A stretch of 64,000 nt of DNA from Embleya scabrispora DSM 41855 (GTDB taxonomy: Bacteria; Actinomycetota; Actinomycetes; Streptomycetales; Streptomycetaceae). The notes below the pieces were generated by a model. The model had not been told where the DNA came from, did not search any database, and saw nothing but the letters and a program-made list of their open reading frames with translations. The DNA lies in NCBI RefSeq assembly GCF_000372745.1, contig NZ_KB889675.1, positions 18,388 through 82,387 of the forward strand. Reading direction: 5' to 3'. Position numbers and translations under genes: made by a program. This document shows positions 36,306-48,542 of the stretch, piece after piece. How positions within the stretch are numbered: position 1 is the first letter of the stretch; every line of letters starts with the position of its first letter.

Positions 36306-36944
36306 CTACGCGGTCGCGTCGTCCCCCCGGCCGCCCGCCTCCTTGGCGAGCAGGATCCGGGCCCGCTGCCATTGCTCGCGCGGGATCACCGCACGCCAGT
36401 CGATCGCGGCGAACGCGGCTTCGCGCTCGGGGTCCAACCGTCGGGTCGCCCGGGCGGCGGCCAGCTTGAGCAGGACGAGCGGCCGGGTGGGCAGGCCCAC
36501 CCGGGCGGTCTCCCGCTTGAGATTGGGCCACCACACGGTGGCCGCGTCGGTCATCTCGTTCTCCGCCGCGTCCAGCCGGTGGAACGCGGCGAGCCGGCCG
36601 ATCGTGCGCGCGATCACCCACTGCACCAGCGCGGCGAGGCCGAACACCACGAGCAGCACGATGCCCGCCGGCGGGAACAGCAGGAGCAGCGGCACGCCCG
36701 CCACGAGCAGCGGGTACTTGAGCAGGAAGATGAACTCCAACCGCCCCAGCACCACCTTGCCCACCAGATAGCGGATCAGCAGGGCGGCCTGGCGCGGGGT
36801 CAACCGGGTGTCCACGTCCGAGCCGAAGGCGGTCGCGCCGCTGTCGGCGGAACGTTCCGCCGCCGCCCGGGAGGCGCTGCGAAACCGTTGTCCGCGGCGC
36901 ACCGCGCCGAATCCGACCTTGCCGATCCTGGTCCACTTGGACAT
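36306..36944 (-). CDS. Conserved actinobacterial membrane protein, function unknown
   Basis: 212 residues; ATG at 36944 with GGAGGA 6 nt upstream. A basic N-terminus (1-30) precedes two hydrophobic segments (about 70-90 and 92-115). The C-terminal half is soluble and Arg/Leu-rich (RLDPEREAAFAAIDWRAVIPREQWQRARILL). No recognised domain. It precedes the ABC ATPase gene by 95 nt and diverges from the MscS gene. Confidence 0.7.
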   Translation of the reverse strand: MSKWTRIGKVGFGAVRRGQRFRSASRAAAERSADSGATAFGSDVDTRLTPRQAALLIRYLVGKVVLGRLEFIFLLKYPLLVAGVPLLLLFPPAGIVLLVVFGLAALVQWVIARTIGRLAAFHRLDAAENEMTDAATVWWPNLKRETARVGLPTRPLVLLKLAAARATRRLDPEREAAFAAIDWRAVIPREQWQRARILLAKEAGGRGDDATA

Positions 36945-37097
36945 CGCGCGTCCTCCGTACGGTCCGCTGCCTGACCCGCACGTTAGCGCCCCGGACGGGC
37001 TGCGGGGCGCGGCCGGCGCGGACCGGACGCGTGGGTGGGCTCGGCTTGCTCGGGTACGGTACGGGTTTGACCACAAGCCCCCTAGGAGGCTCTCGAC

Positions 37098-38348
37098 GTG
37101 GACGTGTGGCACATACTTCGCCCGTTGATCGTGCTCGTCTCGGTGATCGCCTTCACGGGTCTGGTGACCTGGGGAATGGCTCGCCTGGCCCGCGAAGTAC
37201 AGACCCGCAAGCCGCTGACAGGACCCCTCTGGTCGATGATGCGGCGCGGACGCGCCTCGATCGTGGCGACGCTCGGCGCGTCGGTCCTGTTGCTCGCCGA
37301 ACCGGCCGCCGGCCTGCCCGAACGCAGCCGCGGACTGATCCGGCACCTACTGGTGCTCGCGGTGATCGCCGCATGCTCGTGGTTGATCGTGCACGCGGTC
37401 ACCCTGCTGGTGAACACCTCCTTCGAGCGCTACGCGGCGAACGCGACCGACACCGGCCGGGTGCGCCGGATCCAGACCCAGATCGCGCTGATCCGCCGGA
37501 CCGCGGTGGCGATCGTCGGCATCATCACCTTCGCCGCGATGATCATGACCTTCCCGGGCATGAAGACCATCGGGACCAGCCTGTTGGCCTCCGCCGGTCT
37601 GCTCGGCGTGGTGGCCGGTCTGGCCGCGCAGAGCGCGCTGGCCAACCTGTTCGCGGGATTGCAGATCGCGTTCAGCGACATGGTCCGGATCGGCGACTCG
37701 GTCGTGGTCAACCAGGAGATGGGCACGATCGAGGAGATCACCCTGACCTATCTGGTGGTGAACACGTGGGACCAGCGCCGGATCGTCATGCCGGTGTCCT
37801 ACTTCACCTCCCGGCCGTTCGAGAACTGGTCGCGCACCGACACCCGGATGACCGGCACCGTCTTCCTGCACCTGGACCACTCCGCGCCGGTCGGCGAACT
37901 GCGCGACGAACTGCACCGCATCCTCAAGGACACCGGCCTGTGGGACGGCCAGGGCTGGAGTCTGTACGTCACCGACACCACCCCGACCACGATCCTGGTC
38001 CGGGCCGTGGTCACCGCGCGCGACTCCGACGACCTGTGGACGCTGCGCTGCGAGGTGCGCGAGAAGCTGCTCGACTACCTGCGCTGTGAACACCCGTACG
38101 CGCTGCCCCGGATCGCCACCGCGCCCGCGCCGCTGGGCAACGAGGCGGTGGGCCCGTACAGCGGCAACGGACGCTTCGCCAAGGCGCGCTCGGCCCCGCA
38201 GGTGCCCGTGCAGAGCGGCCCCCGCAGGTACGTGGACCTGGCCAAGAAGCCTCAGTCGTTGGCTGCCGCGGCGGCCGCGGCCGAGTCGATCTCGCTGAGG
38301 AAGTCCGAGGCGATCGCCCAGGCCCGTGAGGCGGCCTCGCGGTCGTAG
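37098..38348 (+). CDS. MscS-family mechanosensitive channel
   Basis: 416 residues; GTG at 37098 with AGGAGG 8-9 nt upstream. Three or four N-terminal helices end in the pore-lining TM3 with Ala/Gly packing (LASAGLLGVVAGLAAQSALANLFAGLQIAFSDMVRIGD). The beta domain then reads IEEITLTYLVVNTWDQRRIVMPVSYFTSRPFENWSR, the MscS hallmark. The Ala-rich C-terminus (about 395-416) is encoded in DNA shared with the convergent hydrolase gene (97-nt overlap). It releases solutes under hypo-osmotic shock by family. Confidence 0.92.
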   Translation: MDVWHILRPLIVLVSVIAFTGLVTWGMARLAREVQTRKPLTGPLWSMMRRGRASIVATLGASVLLLAEPAAGLPERSRGLIRHLLVLAVIAACSWLIVHAVTLLVNTSFERYAANATDTGRVRRIQTQIALIRRTAVAIVGIITFAAMIMTFPGMKTIGTSLLASAGLLGVVAGLAAQSALANLFAGLQIAFSDMVRIGDSVVVNQEMGTIEEITLTYLVVNTWDQRRIVMPVSYFTSRPFENWSRTDTRMTGTVFLHLDHSAPVGELRDELHRILKDTGLWDGQGWSLYVTDTTPTTILVRAVVTARDSDDLWTLRCEVREKLLDYLRCEHPYALPRIATAPAPLGNEAVGPYSGNGRFAKARSAPQVPVQSGPRRYVDLAKKPQSLAAAAAAAESISLRKSEAIAQAREAASRS

Positions 38349-38851
38349 TCCGGCAGGTCCGGGTCGGTGAACAGGTGGCCGGCGCCGCGGTAGCGGTGGA
38401 TCTCCACGTCCGCCCCGGCCCGGCGCATGCCCAGATACCAGGTGCCGAGCCAGTCCTCGGTCTCGAACGGGTCCGGCTCGGCCACGTGCAACTGCACCGG
38501 CACCTCGGTCGCGGCGTCCTCGCGCAGGTCGGAGGTGCCGTGGAACATCAGCAGCCCGGCCGCCGCGGGGTCCGCGAACACGGCGTTCTGCGCGATCGAG
38601 GCGCCGAGCGAGAAGCCCGCGTAGACCAGGCCCGGACCCAGGCCGGCGGCGACCCGCACGGCGCGCCGGATCAACTCGTCCGCGCCGATCTCGTCCTTGA
38701 TCTCCATGCCCTCCTCGATCGACTCGGTGGCGCGCCCGTCGTACAGGTCGGGCACGGTCACCTCGTGCCCGTCCGCACGCAGCCGCTCCGCCGCGGCAAA
38801 GACGGCGGGGCGCAGCCCATAGGCCGAGTGGAACAGCACGATGCGGGCCAC
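38252..38851 (-). CDS. Dienelactone hydrolase family protein
   Basis: 199 residues from a GTG with AAGGA 7-8 nt upstream. Alpha/beta hydrolase of the DLH type: IVLFHSAYGLRPAV at the N-terminus and nucleophile elbow GFSLGAS, where the Cys of classical DLH is replaced by Ser. The acid and His lie in VAEPDPFE and GAGHLFTDPDLPDYD. Its last 32 codons overlap the 3' end of the MscS gene on the opposite strand. Confidence 0.85.
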   Translation of the reverse strand: MARIVLFHSAYGLRPAVFAAAERLRADGHEVTVPDLYDGRATESIEEGMEIKDEIGADELIRRAVRVAAGLGPGLVYAGFSLGASIAQNAVFADPAAAGLLMFHGTSDLREDAATEVPVQLHVAEPDPFETEDWLGTWYLGMRRAGADVEIHRYRGAGHLFTDPDLPDYDREAASRAWAIASDFLSEIDSAAAAAAAND

Positions 38852-38905
38852 GTGGGGGTCCTTCCGGGGACGACATGCGAGCAACGATCGGACAAAGGGT
38901 CAACG

Positions 38906-38929
38906 GTACCGGGCGCCGGCGCCCGGTAC
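38906..38929 (-). terminator. 24-bp perfect palindrome downstream of the antiporter gene
   Basis: GTACCGGGCGCC followed directly by its reverse complement, 26 nt past the antiporter stop. In RNA it forms a stem with a minimal loop; probable terminator, though a dyad protein site is possible. Confidence 0.55.
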
Positions 38930-38954
38930 TGCGCGTGCCGCCCCCGCACTCGGG

Positions 38955-40544
38955 TCAGCGCATGCTGCGCAGGTCCAGGCGGCGCAGGACCCGGTCGGCG
39001 GCGGCCGGGTCCACGCCGCGCCGCCCCCGGGCCGCGATCACCTCGCGCCGCGCGGCGGCGGTCATCTCCGCCTCGATCTCGTGCAGCAGCTTGATCCGCC
39101 GGGAGCGCTCGACGACCGTGTCGGCCAACTCCTCGGTCGTGCCCTCCGGCTTGAGTTCGGCGAGCAGTGCCTTCTGCCGGGCGCGCAGCCGCTGCACCAT
39201 TTCGTCCGGGAGGTCTCGCTCCTCGTCCAACTCGCGCAGCCGGTGCAGCGCCGCCTTGGTCGCGGTGGCCACGATCCGGCGCTCCTCGCCGCTGTCCACG
39301 TCGTCCGCCTCGGAGACCCCGAGCCGACGCACCAGCCAGGGCAGGCTGACCCCCTGGAGCAGCAGGGTCACCACGATCACGCAGAACGCGATCGCGATCA
39401 GCCGCTGCCGCTCGGGGAACGCCTCGTCGGCGTCGGTGGTCAGCGGCAGCGCCAGTGCGAGCGCGATGGTCACCACGCCGCGCATCCCGGCCCACCAGAC
39501 CACGACGGTCTCGCGCGGGTCCGGAGTCTGCGTCTCGCCGGCGGTCGGCAGCCGGTTGTGCAACCGTCGGGCCAGCGCCGCGACGGGGAACAGCCACAGG
39601 CCGCGGACCACGATCAGCACCAGGACCACCGCGCCGGCCTCCCAGAACAGCCGAACCCGGTCGCCGTGCAGGTCGTGGAAGATCTCCCACATCTCCAGGC
39701 CGATCACCCCGAACGCGACGCCGGTGACCACCAGGTCCACGACCTCCCAGAACGAGCGCCCGGTGAGCCGGCCGACCACATTGTCCGCGTCCTCGGCGAC
39801 CGAGCCCAGGTAGAAGGCCGTGGTCAGCACCGCGAGCACGCCCGAGCCGTGCAGTTCGTCGGCGACCACGTAGGCCAGGAACGGCACCAGCAGGGTGAGC
39901 AGGGTCTGCAGGGTGGGCTCGTCCAACCGGCCGAGCAGCAGCCGACCGGCCAGGCCGACCGCGAAGCCGATCCCCACGCCGACCACGGCGGACAGCGCGA
40001 ACATCCCCACCGCCCGGGCCGGCGAGAACGTCCCGCTGACCGCGGCCGCGACCGCGATCTGGTAGAGCACGAGTGAGGTGACGTCGTTGAAGAGCCCCTC
40101 GCCCTGCAGAATCGACACCAATCGCCGGGGCAGCCGCAGACTCCCGGCCACCGCCGTGGCCGCCACCGGGTCCGGCGGCGCGACCAGCGCGCCCAGCGCG
40201 ACCGCGGCCGCGAGCGGCAGTCCCGGCACCATCGCGTTCGCCACCGCCGCCACCGCGGCCGTGCTGACCAGCACGAGCGCGACCGCGAGCAACAGGATCG
40301 GCCGGGCGTTGGCGGCGAACTCGCGCCAACTCGAGCGCTGCGCCGCCGCGTACAGCAGCGGGGGCAACAACAGGGGCAGCAACAGGTCCGGATCGATCCG
40401 CAGGGTCGGTACGAACGGCAGCCAGCCGAGCAGCACGCCGTACAGGGTCAGCAGTACCGGGAAGGGCAGCCGCAGGCGCCCCGCGAGCGGCACGACCACG
40501 ACCGTGCCGAACATCAACAGGAACAGCAGCGTGAGCTGGCCCAC
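38955..40544 (-). CDS. CPA1-family Na+/H+ antiporter
   Basis: 529 residues with about 12 membrane helices (1-410). The ion-binding Asn-Asp pair is in GEGLFNDVTSLVLYQ and the earlier ALGALVAPPDPVAA block is conserved; WWAGMRGVVTIALALALPL near helix 10-11 is typical of NhaP/CPA1. The cytosolic C-terminus (about 415-529) is charged and helical and probably regulatory. It exchanges Na+ or other monovalent cations for protons. Confidence 0.92.
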   Translation of the reverse strand: MGQLTLLFLLMFGTVVVVPLAGRLRLPFPVLLTLYGVLLGWLPFVPTLRIDPDLLLPLLLPPLLYAAAQRSSWREFAANARPILLLAVALVLVSTAAVAAVANAMVPGLPLAAAVALGALVAPPDPVAATAVAGSLRLPRRLVSILQGEGLFNDVTSLVLYQIAVAAAVSGTFSPARAVGMFALSAVVGVGIGFAVGLAGRLLLGRLDEPTLQTLLTLLVPFLAYVVADELHGSGVLAVLTTAFYLGSVAEDADNVVGRLTGRSFWEVVDLVVTGVAFGVIGLEMWEIFHDLHGDRVRLFWEAGAVVLVLIVVRGLWLFPVAALARRLHNRLPTAGETQTPDPRETVVVWWAGMRGVVTIALALALPLTTDADEAFPERQRLIAIAFCVIVVTLLLQGVSLPWLVRRLGVSEADDVDSGEERRIVATATKAALHRLRELDEERDLPDEMVQRLRARQKALLAELKPEGTTEELADTVVERSRRIKLLHEIEAEMTAAARREVIAARGRRGVDPAAADRVLRRLDLRSMR

Positions 40545-40567
40545 TCCACCCCCAGACCGATCGACCG

Positions 40568-40597
40568 CGATTCGATCTTGGAGCTTTCCCCGAATCG
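40568..40597 (-). terminator. Possible weak hairpin downstream of rluD
   Basis: CGATTCG pairs with CGAATCG over a 16-nt loop, 31 nt past the rluD stop and before the antiporter start. Weak evidence. Confidence 0.3.
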
Positions 40598-40628
40598 CCG
40601 CCGAATCACCGATCCGCGGGCATCGATG

Positions 40629-41573
40629 TCACCTGTCGGTGACCCGCTCCAGGGTCGCGGTCAGGTCGGCCGGATAGCCGCTCTCGTACTGCACCCACGT
40701 GCCGTCACCGGGGTGCTCGAAGGCCAGGCTCACCGCGTGCAGCCACTGCCGCTCCAGCCCCAGCCGCTTGGACAGCGTCGGGTCCGCGCCGTAGGTCAGG
40801 TCGCCCACGCACGGGTGGCGCAGGGCCGCCATGTGCACCCGGATCTGGTGGGTGCGGCCGGTCTCCAGCTTGATCGACAGCAGGCTCGCGGCGCGAAACG
40901 CCTCGATCGTGTCGTAGTGCGTGATGCTGGGCTTGCCGCCCATCACCACGGCCCACTTGTAGTCGTGGGTGGGGTGCCGGTCGATCGGCGCGTCGATGGT
41001 GCCGGTGTGCGGGTCCGGGTGGCCCTGGACCAGCGCGTGGTAGCGCTTGTCCACGGTGCGGTCGCGGAACTGCTGCTTGAGCAGCGTGTAGGCGCGCTCG
41101 GACTTGGCCACCACCATCAGCCCGGAGGTGCCCACGTCCAGGCGATGCACGACGCCCTGGCGCTCGGCCGCGCCGGAGGTGGAGATGCGGTAGCCGGCCG
41201 CCGCGAGGCCGCCGACCACGGTGGTGCCGGTCCAGCCGGGGCTGGGGTGCGCGGCGACGCCGACCGGCTTGTCGATCACCACGATGTGGTCGTCGTCGTG
41301 CACGATCCGCATGCCGGGCACGGGCTCGGCGACCAGTTGCACGGGCCTGGGCGCCCCCGGCATCTCGACCTCGATCCAGGCGCCGCCGTTCACGCGGTCG
41401 GACTTCCCCGCCGCCCGGCCGTCGAGCTGCACCTTCCCGGCGGCGGCCAGCTCGGCCGCCTTGGTGCGCGAGAAGCCGAACATCCGCGAGAGCGCGGCAT
41501 CGACCCGCTCGCCTTCGAGGCCATCGGGAACGGGAAGAGTACGGATTTCGGGCGAGCCGGGATTGACAGTCAC
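40629..41573 (-). CDS. rluD: RluA/RluD-family pseudouridine synthase
   Basis: 314 residues. An S4-like N-terminal domain ([29 protein letters not shown]) precedes the catalytic domain with the Asp in [17 protein letters not shown] and the [12 protein letters not shown] motif. Modifies uridines in 23S rRNA by family. The GTG start overlaps the lspA stop (GTGA), the usual actinobacterial lspA-rluD pairing. Confidence 0.94.
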   Translation of the reverse strand: MTVNPGSPEIRTLPVPDGLEGERVDAALSRMFGFSRTKAAELAAAGKVQLDGRAAGKSDRVNGGAWIEVEMPGAPRPVQLVAEPVPGMRIVHDDDHIVVIDKPVGVAAHPSPGWTGTTVVGGLAAAGYRISTSGAAERQGVVHRLDVGTSGLMVVAKSERAYTLLKQQFRDRTVDKRYHALVQGHPDPHTGTIDAPIDRHPTHDYKWAVVMGGKPSITHYDTIEAFRAASLLSIKLETGRTHQIRVHMAALRHPCVGDLTYGADPTLSKRLGLERQWLHAVSLAFEHPGDGTWVQYESGYPADLTATLERVTDR

Positions 41574-42436
41574 GAGATACGAGTATGCCCGGCATCGGGG
41601 CCGGACTCGACGGCGTGGTCGTCGCCGGCCCGCTTCGCGGGCCGCGCCGGCTCGGTCCGGGCCGGCTCGACGACGGCCTTGGTGGCGCCGGCCGACACGG
41701 GCCCGCCGTCCCGCTCGACCGCCGTCCCGGTGCCGGCCGGGCTCTCCCCGGCCGCGGTCGCGCCGGCCGGGTGCGCCTCGGCCGCCGGCTCGTCCTCGGC
41801 CGCCTCGTCGCCGTCGTCGTCGCCCTCGCGGGTGCCGTCGGGCTGCAGGCCCAGGAAGGACAGCAGCACGATCAGACAGCCGCCGACCACGATGGCCGAG
41901 TCGGCCAGGTTGAAGATCGCGAAGTGCTTGGGCGCGATGAAGTCCACGACGTGGCCCTGGAACACACTGGGCGCTCGGAAGATCCGGTCGGTGAGGTTGC
42001 CGAACGCGCCGCCGAGCAACAGGCCCAGCGCGATCGCCCAGGGCAGGCTGTTCAGCTTGCGTGCGAGCCGCAGGATCACCACGACCACGGCGGTGGCGAT
42101 CACGGTCAGCACGATGGTCAGTCCCTGACCCATGCCGAACGCCGCGCCCGCGTTGCGGGTGGCCCGGAACTGGAGCCAGTCGCCGATGATGTCGATCGGC
42201 GCGTGGTATTCGAGCTTGGCCACCACGATCAGCTTGCTGATCAGGTCGAGGGCGTACGCGAAGGCCGCGACGCCGAGCAGGACGGCGATGTATCGGCGGG
42301 TGTGCGAACCGGCGGGCGCGGTCGGCTCTTCGCCGTCCGCCCCGCTCTCGGTCGCCTCGGGGTCCGGCTCCCCAGCGGGGGCCTGCGACTCCGCGTCATC
42401 CCGTCGTTCCGCTCCGGTGCCGATGGCTCGCTCCAG
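41570..42436 (-). CDS. lspA: Lipoprotein signal peptidase (start codon uncertain)
   Basis: Aspartic protease that removes the signal peptide from diacylglyceryl-modified lipoproteins. Catalytic Asps are in [11 protein letters not shown] and [12 protein letters not shown]. The frame upstream of the GTG at 42226 encodes the required first membrane helix ([20 protein letters not shown]), yet from the in-frame stop at 42499-42497 to 42226 there is no ATG, GTG or TTG. Possible starts are CTG 42436 (used here), ATC 42424 (GGAG 6 nt upstream) or a mutated start at GTC 42445. An acidic, Ala/Pro-rich C-terminal tail of about 80 residues is an extension. It lies after the DksA-type gene and overlaps rluD. 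Confidence 0.8.
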   Translation of the reverse strand: MERAIGTGAERRDDAESQAPAGEPDPEATESGADGEEPTAPAGSHTRRYIAVLLGVAAFAYALDLISKLIVVAKLEYHAPIDIIGDWLQFRATRNAGAAFGMGQGLTIVLTVIATAVVVVILRLARKLNSLPWAIALGLLLGGAFGNLTDRIFRAPSVFQGHVVDFIAPKHFAIFNLADSAIVVGGCLIVLLSFLGLQPDGTREGDDDGDEAAEDEPAAEAHPAGATAAGESPAGTGTAVERDGGPVSAGATKAVVEPARTEPARPAKRAGDDHAVESGPDAGHTRIS

Positions 42437-42467
42437 TCCTTCGACGCGCCGCCGGCCGCCTCGACGG

Positions 42468-43028
42468 TTACCGGCGTTCCTCGCGCTGTTTGCAGGTCAC
42501 ACACAGGGTCGCACGCGGGAACGCCTGCAGGCGCGCCTTGCCGATGGCCGAACCACACGACTCGCAGGCCCCGTACGTGCCGTCGGCGAGACGACGCAGC
42601 GCCTTCTCCGACTGGAGCAGCATGCCACGCGCGTTGTTGGTCAGGGACATCTCGTGCTCGCGCTCGAAGTTCTTGGTCCCGGTGTCCGCCTGATCGTCGC
42701 CCGCGCCCTCGCCCGAGTCGCGCAGCAGATCGGCGATGCCGTTCTCGGAGACGGCGATCTCGGCCCGCAATTCGTGCGCGGTCTCGATCAGCCCCTCCCG
42801 CACCTCGCGCAGCTCCGCGTCGTCCCACGGATCCTCGCCGGCTCGGACGATGTAGACCGCCGGCGCATGGAACCCGTCGGGCGGCGTGGCCAACGTCGTC
42901 GTGGTGGCGGCAGTCACGTGTGCAGGTGCCTTCACGGTGCGTCCCGTTCCTCCCCGTACCGAGGCTCGCGGCGTCGTCGTCGCGGTCGCACGACGCGTCC
43001 GCCCGCTCGCCTTCTCTGTATCCGTCAT
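42468..43028 (-). CDS. DksA/TraR-type zinc-finger protein
   Basis: About 186 residues from the ATG at 43028 (GTG 43034 also possible). A basic, Thr-rich N-terminus (1-45) precedes a coiled-coil-like region and a C-terminal zinc finger C-x2-C-17x-C-x2-C (CESCGSAIG ... ATLCVTCKQ). Members bind RNA polymerase or act as small regulators; the acidic tip residues that define E. coli DksA are not clearly present, so direct ppGpp synergy should not be assumed. Position between lspA and ileS is conserved in Streptomyces. Confidence 0.85.
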   Translation of the reverse strand: MTDTEKASGRTRRATATTTPRASVRGGTGRTVKAPAHVTAATTTTLATPPDGFHAPAVYIVRAGEDPWDDAELREVREGLIETAHELRAEIAVSENGIADLLRDSGEGAGDDQADTGTKNFEREHEMSLTNNARGMLLQSEKALRRLADGTYGACESCGSAIGKARLQAFPRATLCVTCKQREERR

Positions 43029-43248
43029 GGTCACGGCCCCCTTGTTTCGCTTAGGGATGGGTCGCCCCGGACAACCGGACGCGCCGTCCCGTCACTGATT
43101 GCGCCGGGGCGGCGACGTAAATCGGTTGTGCCCAGACGCAACCACGCTTATCCCTCTTCTACGTGTCCCGTTCGTTACCGGTTCCCGAGCGGATCGTTAT
43201 GCACCCGGGGGTGGGCGAACTCGGCGGCGCGCCGACCCCTTCGGGCCG

Positions 43249-43254
43249 TACAAT
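43249..43254 (+). promoter_or_regulatory. -10 element of the ileS T-box transcript
   Basis: TACAAT fits TANNNT closely and lies just before the first T-box leader structures; expected transcription start is about 43261. No clear -35 at 16-18 nt. The remaining 43029-43248 gap shows no gene and should also hold the divergent promoter of the DksA-type gene. Confidence 0.5.
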
Positions 43255-43260
43255 CCGCAG

Positions 43261-43545
43261 AGCGAGACGGTGTCGATGGGGACGAGTAGCGCCGCAGGCA
43301 GCCATCAGCGATCCGGGGACGGTGTGAGCCCGGAGGTGTGCGCGACGTGAAGATCACCCCGGAGCCGCCGGAGGAAAGGTCGATCCGATCCCGGATCGGC
43401 CCGTAGAACCGGCCCTCGCGCAGACGAGTGGGTTGTGCCCGCCCCGGCACGGTTGCCGTACCGGGCGGCGCGCGGCCAAGAAGGGTGGTACCGCGGGACC
43501 GGCGCACGGCGGTCTCGTCCCTTCGGTAGGCACGCATCACAGCCC
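43261..43545 (+). ncRNA. T-box riboswitch leader of ileS (isoleucine specifier)
   Basis: The conserved T-box core AGGGTGGTACCGCGG is at 43482-43496, and a GACGAGTAG element follows the 5' end (43281-43289). In the stem I region GTGAAGATCACC carries the Ile specifier ATC at 43353-43355. CCTTC near 43513 can pair with GAAGG of the ileS ribosome site (about 43550), so control is probably translational: uncharged tRNA-Ile binding to the T-box bulge would free the ribosome site. Translational T-boxes of this kind are known for actinobacterial ileS. Confidence 0.92.
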
Positions 43546-43560
43546 GCGGAAGGAAGCCAC

Positions 43561-46710
<3,150 letters not shown>

Positions 46711-46757
46711 ACCGGCGGGCGGGACGGCCCCTGCCGTCCCGCCCCAGGCATCCCGAG

Positions 46758-46817
46758 TCGTCGTGAATCACGACGAATCGCCCTGAATTGCCGGAAATTA
46801 TCGAGAATTGCCGGAAA
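46758..46817. repeat. Palindrome plus direct repeat downstream of ileS
   Basis: TCGTCGTGA-A-TCACGACGA (46758-46776) is a perfect 9-bp dyad around one base. It is followed by two copies of GAATTGCCGGAAA (46785-46797 and 46805-46817, period 20). The block is less GC-rich than its surroundings and precedes the bidirectional terminator. Function unknown. Confidence 0.6.
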
Positions 46818-46830
46818 CGGCCCGGAAACC

Positions 46831-46871
46831 CGAGAAGCGCCCGTCCCCCCGGAGGGGGCGGGCGCTTCTCG
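46831..46871. terminator. Bidirectional terminator between ileS and divIVA
   Basis: CGAGAAGCGCCCG pairs perfectly with CGGGCGCTTCTCG; inside, CCCCC pairs with GGGGG across a 4-5 nt loop, with a bulged T. It lies between the convergent 3' ends. Confidence 0.85.
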
Positions 46872-46899
46872 GATGTGCCGACCGACGCTCAGTGGCCGG

Positions 46900-48147
46900 T
46901 CAGTTGTCGGGGTCCTCGTCGATCAGGAACCCGCGCATCGGCGAGGGCTGCTGCATCTGCTGCGGCTGCGGAGCCTGCGGACGCACCGGCGACATCTGCT
47001 GCGTCATCGCCGGGCTCATCTGCTGCCCGATCGACGGCGTCATCGCCGGCGACATCGAGGACGGCTGCGACATCGACTGCGACATCGGTACCGGCGCGGA
47101 CGACATGGCCGGCGGCAACGAGGCCGTGGCCGGCGTACGCGGCGGCGCGAGCGAGTCGTCGGCCTGCGACTCCAGCTGACGCAGCTGGCTCTCCAGGTAC
47201 GACTTCAGGCGCGTGCGGTACTCACGCTCGAACGCACGCAGGTCGTCGACCTTGCGCTCGAGCGTGGCGCGGGCGCTCTCGAGAGAGCCCATCGCGACGC
47301 GGTGCTTCTCCTGCGCGTCCCGCTCGAGGGCGTCCGCCTTGGAACGCGCGTCGCGCTCCATGCCCTCGGCGCGGGTGCGCGCCTCGCCCACTATCTTGTT
47401 CGCCTCGGAGCGGGCCTCGGCGATCGCCTGGTCCGCCGTCTGCTGCGCCAGCGCGAGCACCCGAGCGGCGCTGTCGCCACCGGGGTTGCCCATCTGCTGC
47501 TGCGGTCCACCCGGACCGAGCTGCGGCGGGCCGCCCTGCAACTGGTGCTGCTGAAGCTGTTGTTGGTGCTGCGGCGGACCCTGGAGCTGGTGCTGCCCAC
47601 TCATCTGGGGGCCGCCCTGCATCTGGTGCTGACCGCTCTGCAGCTGGTGCTGCTGCTGACCGGGCAGCTGGTGCTGACCGCTCATGCCGGGGCCACCCTG
47701 CAGCTGGTGCTGCGGCGGGCCCTGGAGCTGGTGCTGACCGCTCATGCCGGGACCAAGCTGCTGCGGTCCCCCCATGGGATGCTGCTGCGGTCCACCGGGA
47801 CCGAGCTGCTGCGGGCCGCCCTGCATCTGATGCTGGCCGCCCTGCATTCCCTGGGGCCCACCCATCTGGGGCGGCGGAGGGACCGGGGTCGGCCCGGATA
47901 TGGCTGCCGGGACGGGTGCGTCGGGGCGCTCGCGCTCCTTGCGCTGCTGAGCCTGCTGCTGACTCTGCGCGGCGGCACGGGTCGCCGCCGCGAGTTTCGC
48001 TCGCAGGTCCTCATTTTCCCGGAGAAGTCGGGTCAGTTCGCCCTCGACCTCATCGAGGAACGCATCGACCTCGTCCTCGTCATAGCCCTCACGGAGACGG
48101 ACGGTCGTGAACTGCTTGTTACGCACGTCTTCGGGGGTCAACGGCAT
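46900..48147 (-). CDS. divIVA: Polar growth protein DivIVA
   Basis: 415 residues. The N-terminal membrane-binding DivIVA domain ([42 protein letters not shown], residues 1-60 region) is intact. A Gln/Gly/Pro/His-rich repeat linker (about 90-235) and a long second coiled coil (about 245-340; [20 protein letters not shown]...) follow, then a Met/Gln/Ser/Pro tail. In Streptomyces DivIVA marks hyphal tips and is essential for polar growth. ATG with GAGGTG 7 nt upstream. Confidence 0.95.
   Translation of the reverse strand: MPLTPEDVRNKQFTTVRLREGYDEDEVDAFLDEVEGELTRLLRENEDLRAKLAAATRAAAQSQQQAQQRKERERPDAPVPAAISGPTPVPPPPQMGGPQGMQGGQHQMQGGPQQLGPGGPQQHPMGGPQQLGPGMSGQHQLQGPPQHQLQGGPGMSGQHQLPGQQQHQLQSGQHQMQGGPQMSGQHQLQGPPQHQQQLQQHQLQGGPPQLGPGGPQQQMGNPGGDSAARVLALAQQTADQAIAEARSEANKIVGEARTRAEGMERDARSKADALERDAQEKHRVAMGSLESARATLERKVDDLRAFEREYRTRLKSYLESQLRQLESQADDSLAPPRTPATASLPPAMSSAPVPMSQSMSQPSSMSPAMTPSIGQQMSPAMTQQMSPVRPQAPQPQQMQQPSPMRGFLIDEDPDN
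47440..47890 (-). repeat. Gln/Gly/Pro/His repeat tract inside divIVA
   Basis: Degenerate tandem DNA repeats encode [27 protein letters not shown] and similar modules between the two coiled coils. Several 20-30 bp units (for example those encoding [10 protein letters not shown]) recur nearly identically, so the tract is likely length-variable between strains. Confidence 0.8.
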
Positions 48148-48192
48148 CTCTTCACCTCAGCGTGATCGTCGGCATCGGACAGACGGTACCGC

Positions 48193-48477
48193 TTACAGCC
48201 TGCCCACGACGGAGATCAGGATGTAGACGATGATCATCAGTACGAAGAAGGACAGGTCGAGTGCTACACCCCCGAGGCGCAGCGGAGGAATGAACCTGCG
48301 CAGCAACTTCAACGGTGGATCGGTGATGGAGTACGTGGCCTCCAGCAATACCACCATGGCCCCGCGCGGCTCGTACGACCGCGCGAACTGGAACACATAG
48401 TCCATCACCAAGCGGAAGAACAACACGATCAAAAAGCAGTAGAGCACGATGCGGATGATCTCCAGCGCGATGCTCAT
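48193..48477 (-). CDS. YggT family membrane protein (YlmG)
   Basis: 94 residues with two hydrophobic hairpin segments (about 5-28 and 70-92) and the YggT block FFRLVMDYVFQFA...YSITDPPLKLLRRFIPP. Conserved neighbour of sepF and divIVA; role in division or envelope assembly is inferred from context. Confidence 0.88.
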   Translation of the reverse strand: MSIALEIIRIVLYCFLIVLFFRLVMDYVFQFARSYEPRGAMVVLLEATYSITDPPLKLLRRFIPPLRLGGVALDLSFFVLMIIVYILISVVGRL

Positions 48478-48542
48478 TTACCTGCCCCCTCGCGTGCCGT
48501 CCCTCTGGTCAGGACCGCACCTAGCCTCAGTTTTCGCACACC

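Noticed and set aside
42226-42228. GTG 42226 as the lspA start
   Set aside because: It removes the first membrane helix that the upstream in-frame codons clearly encode.
47440-47890. CRISPR-like regular repeats
   Set aside because: The units are coding repeats of the DivIVA linker, with no distinct spacers or cas genes.
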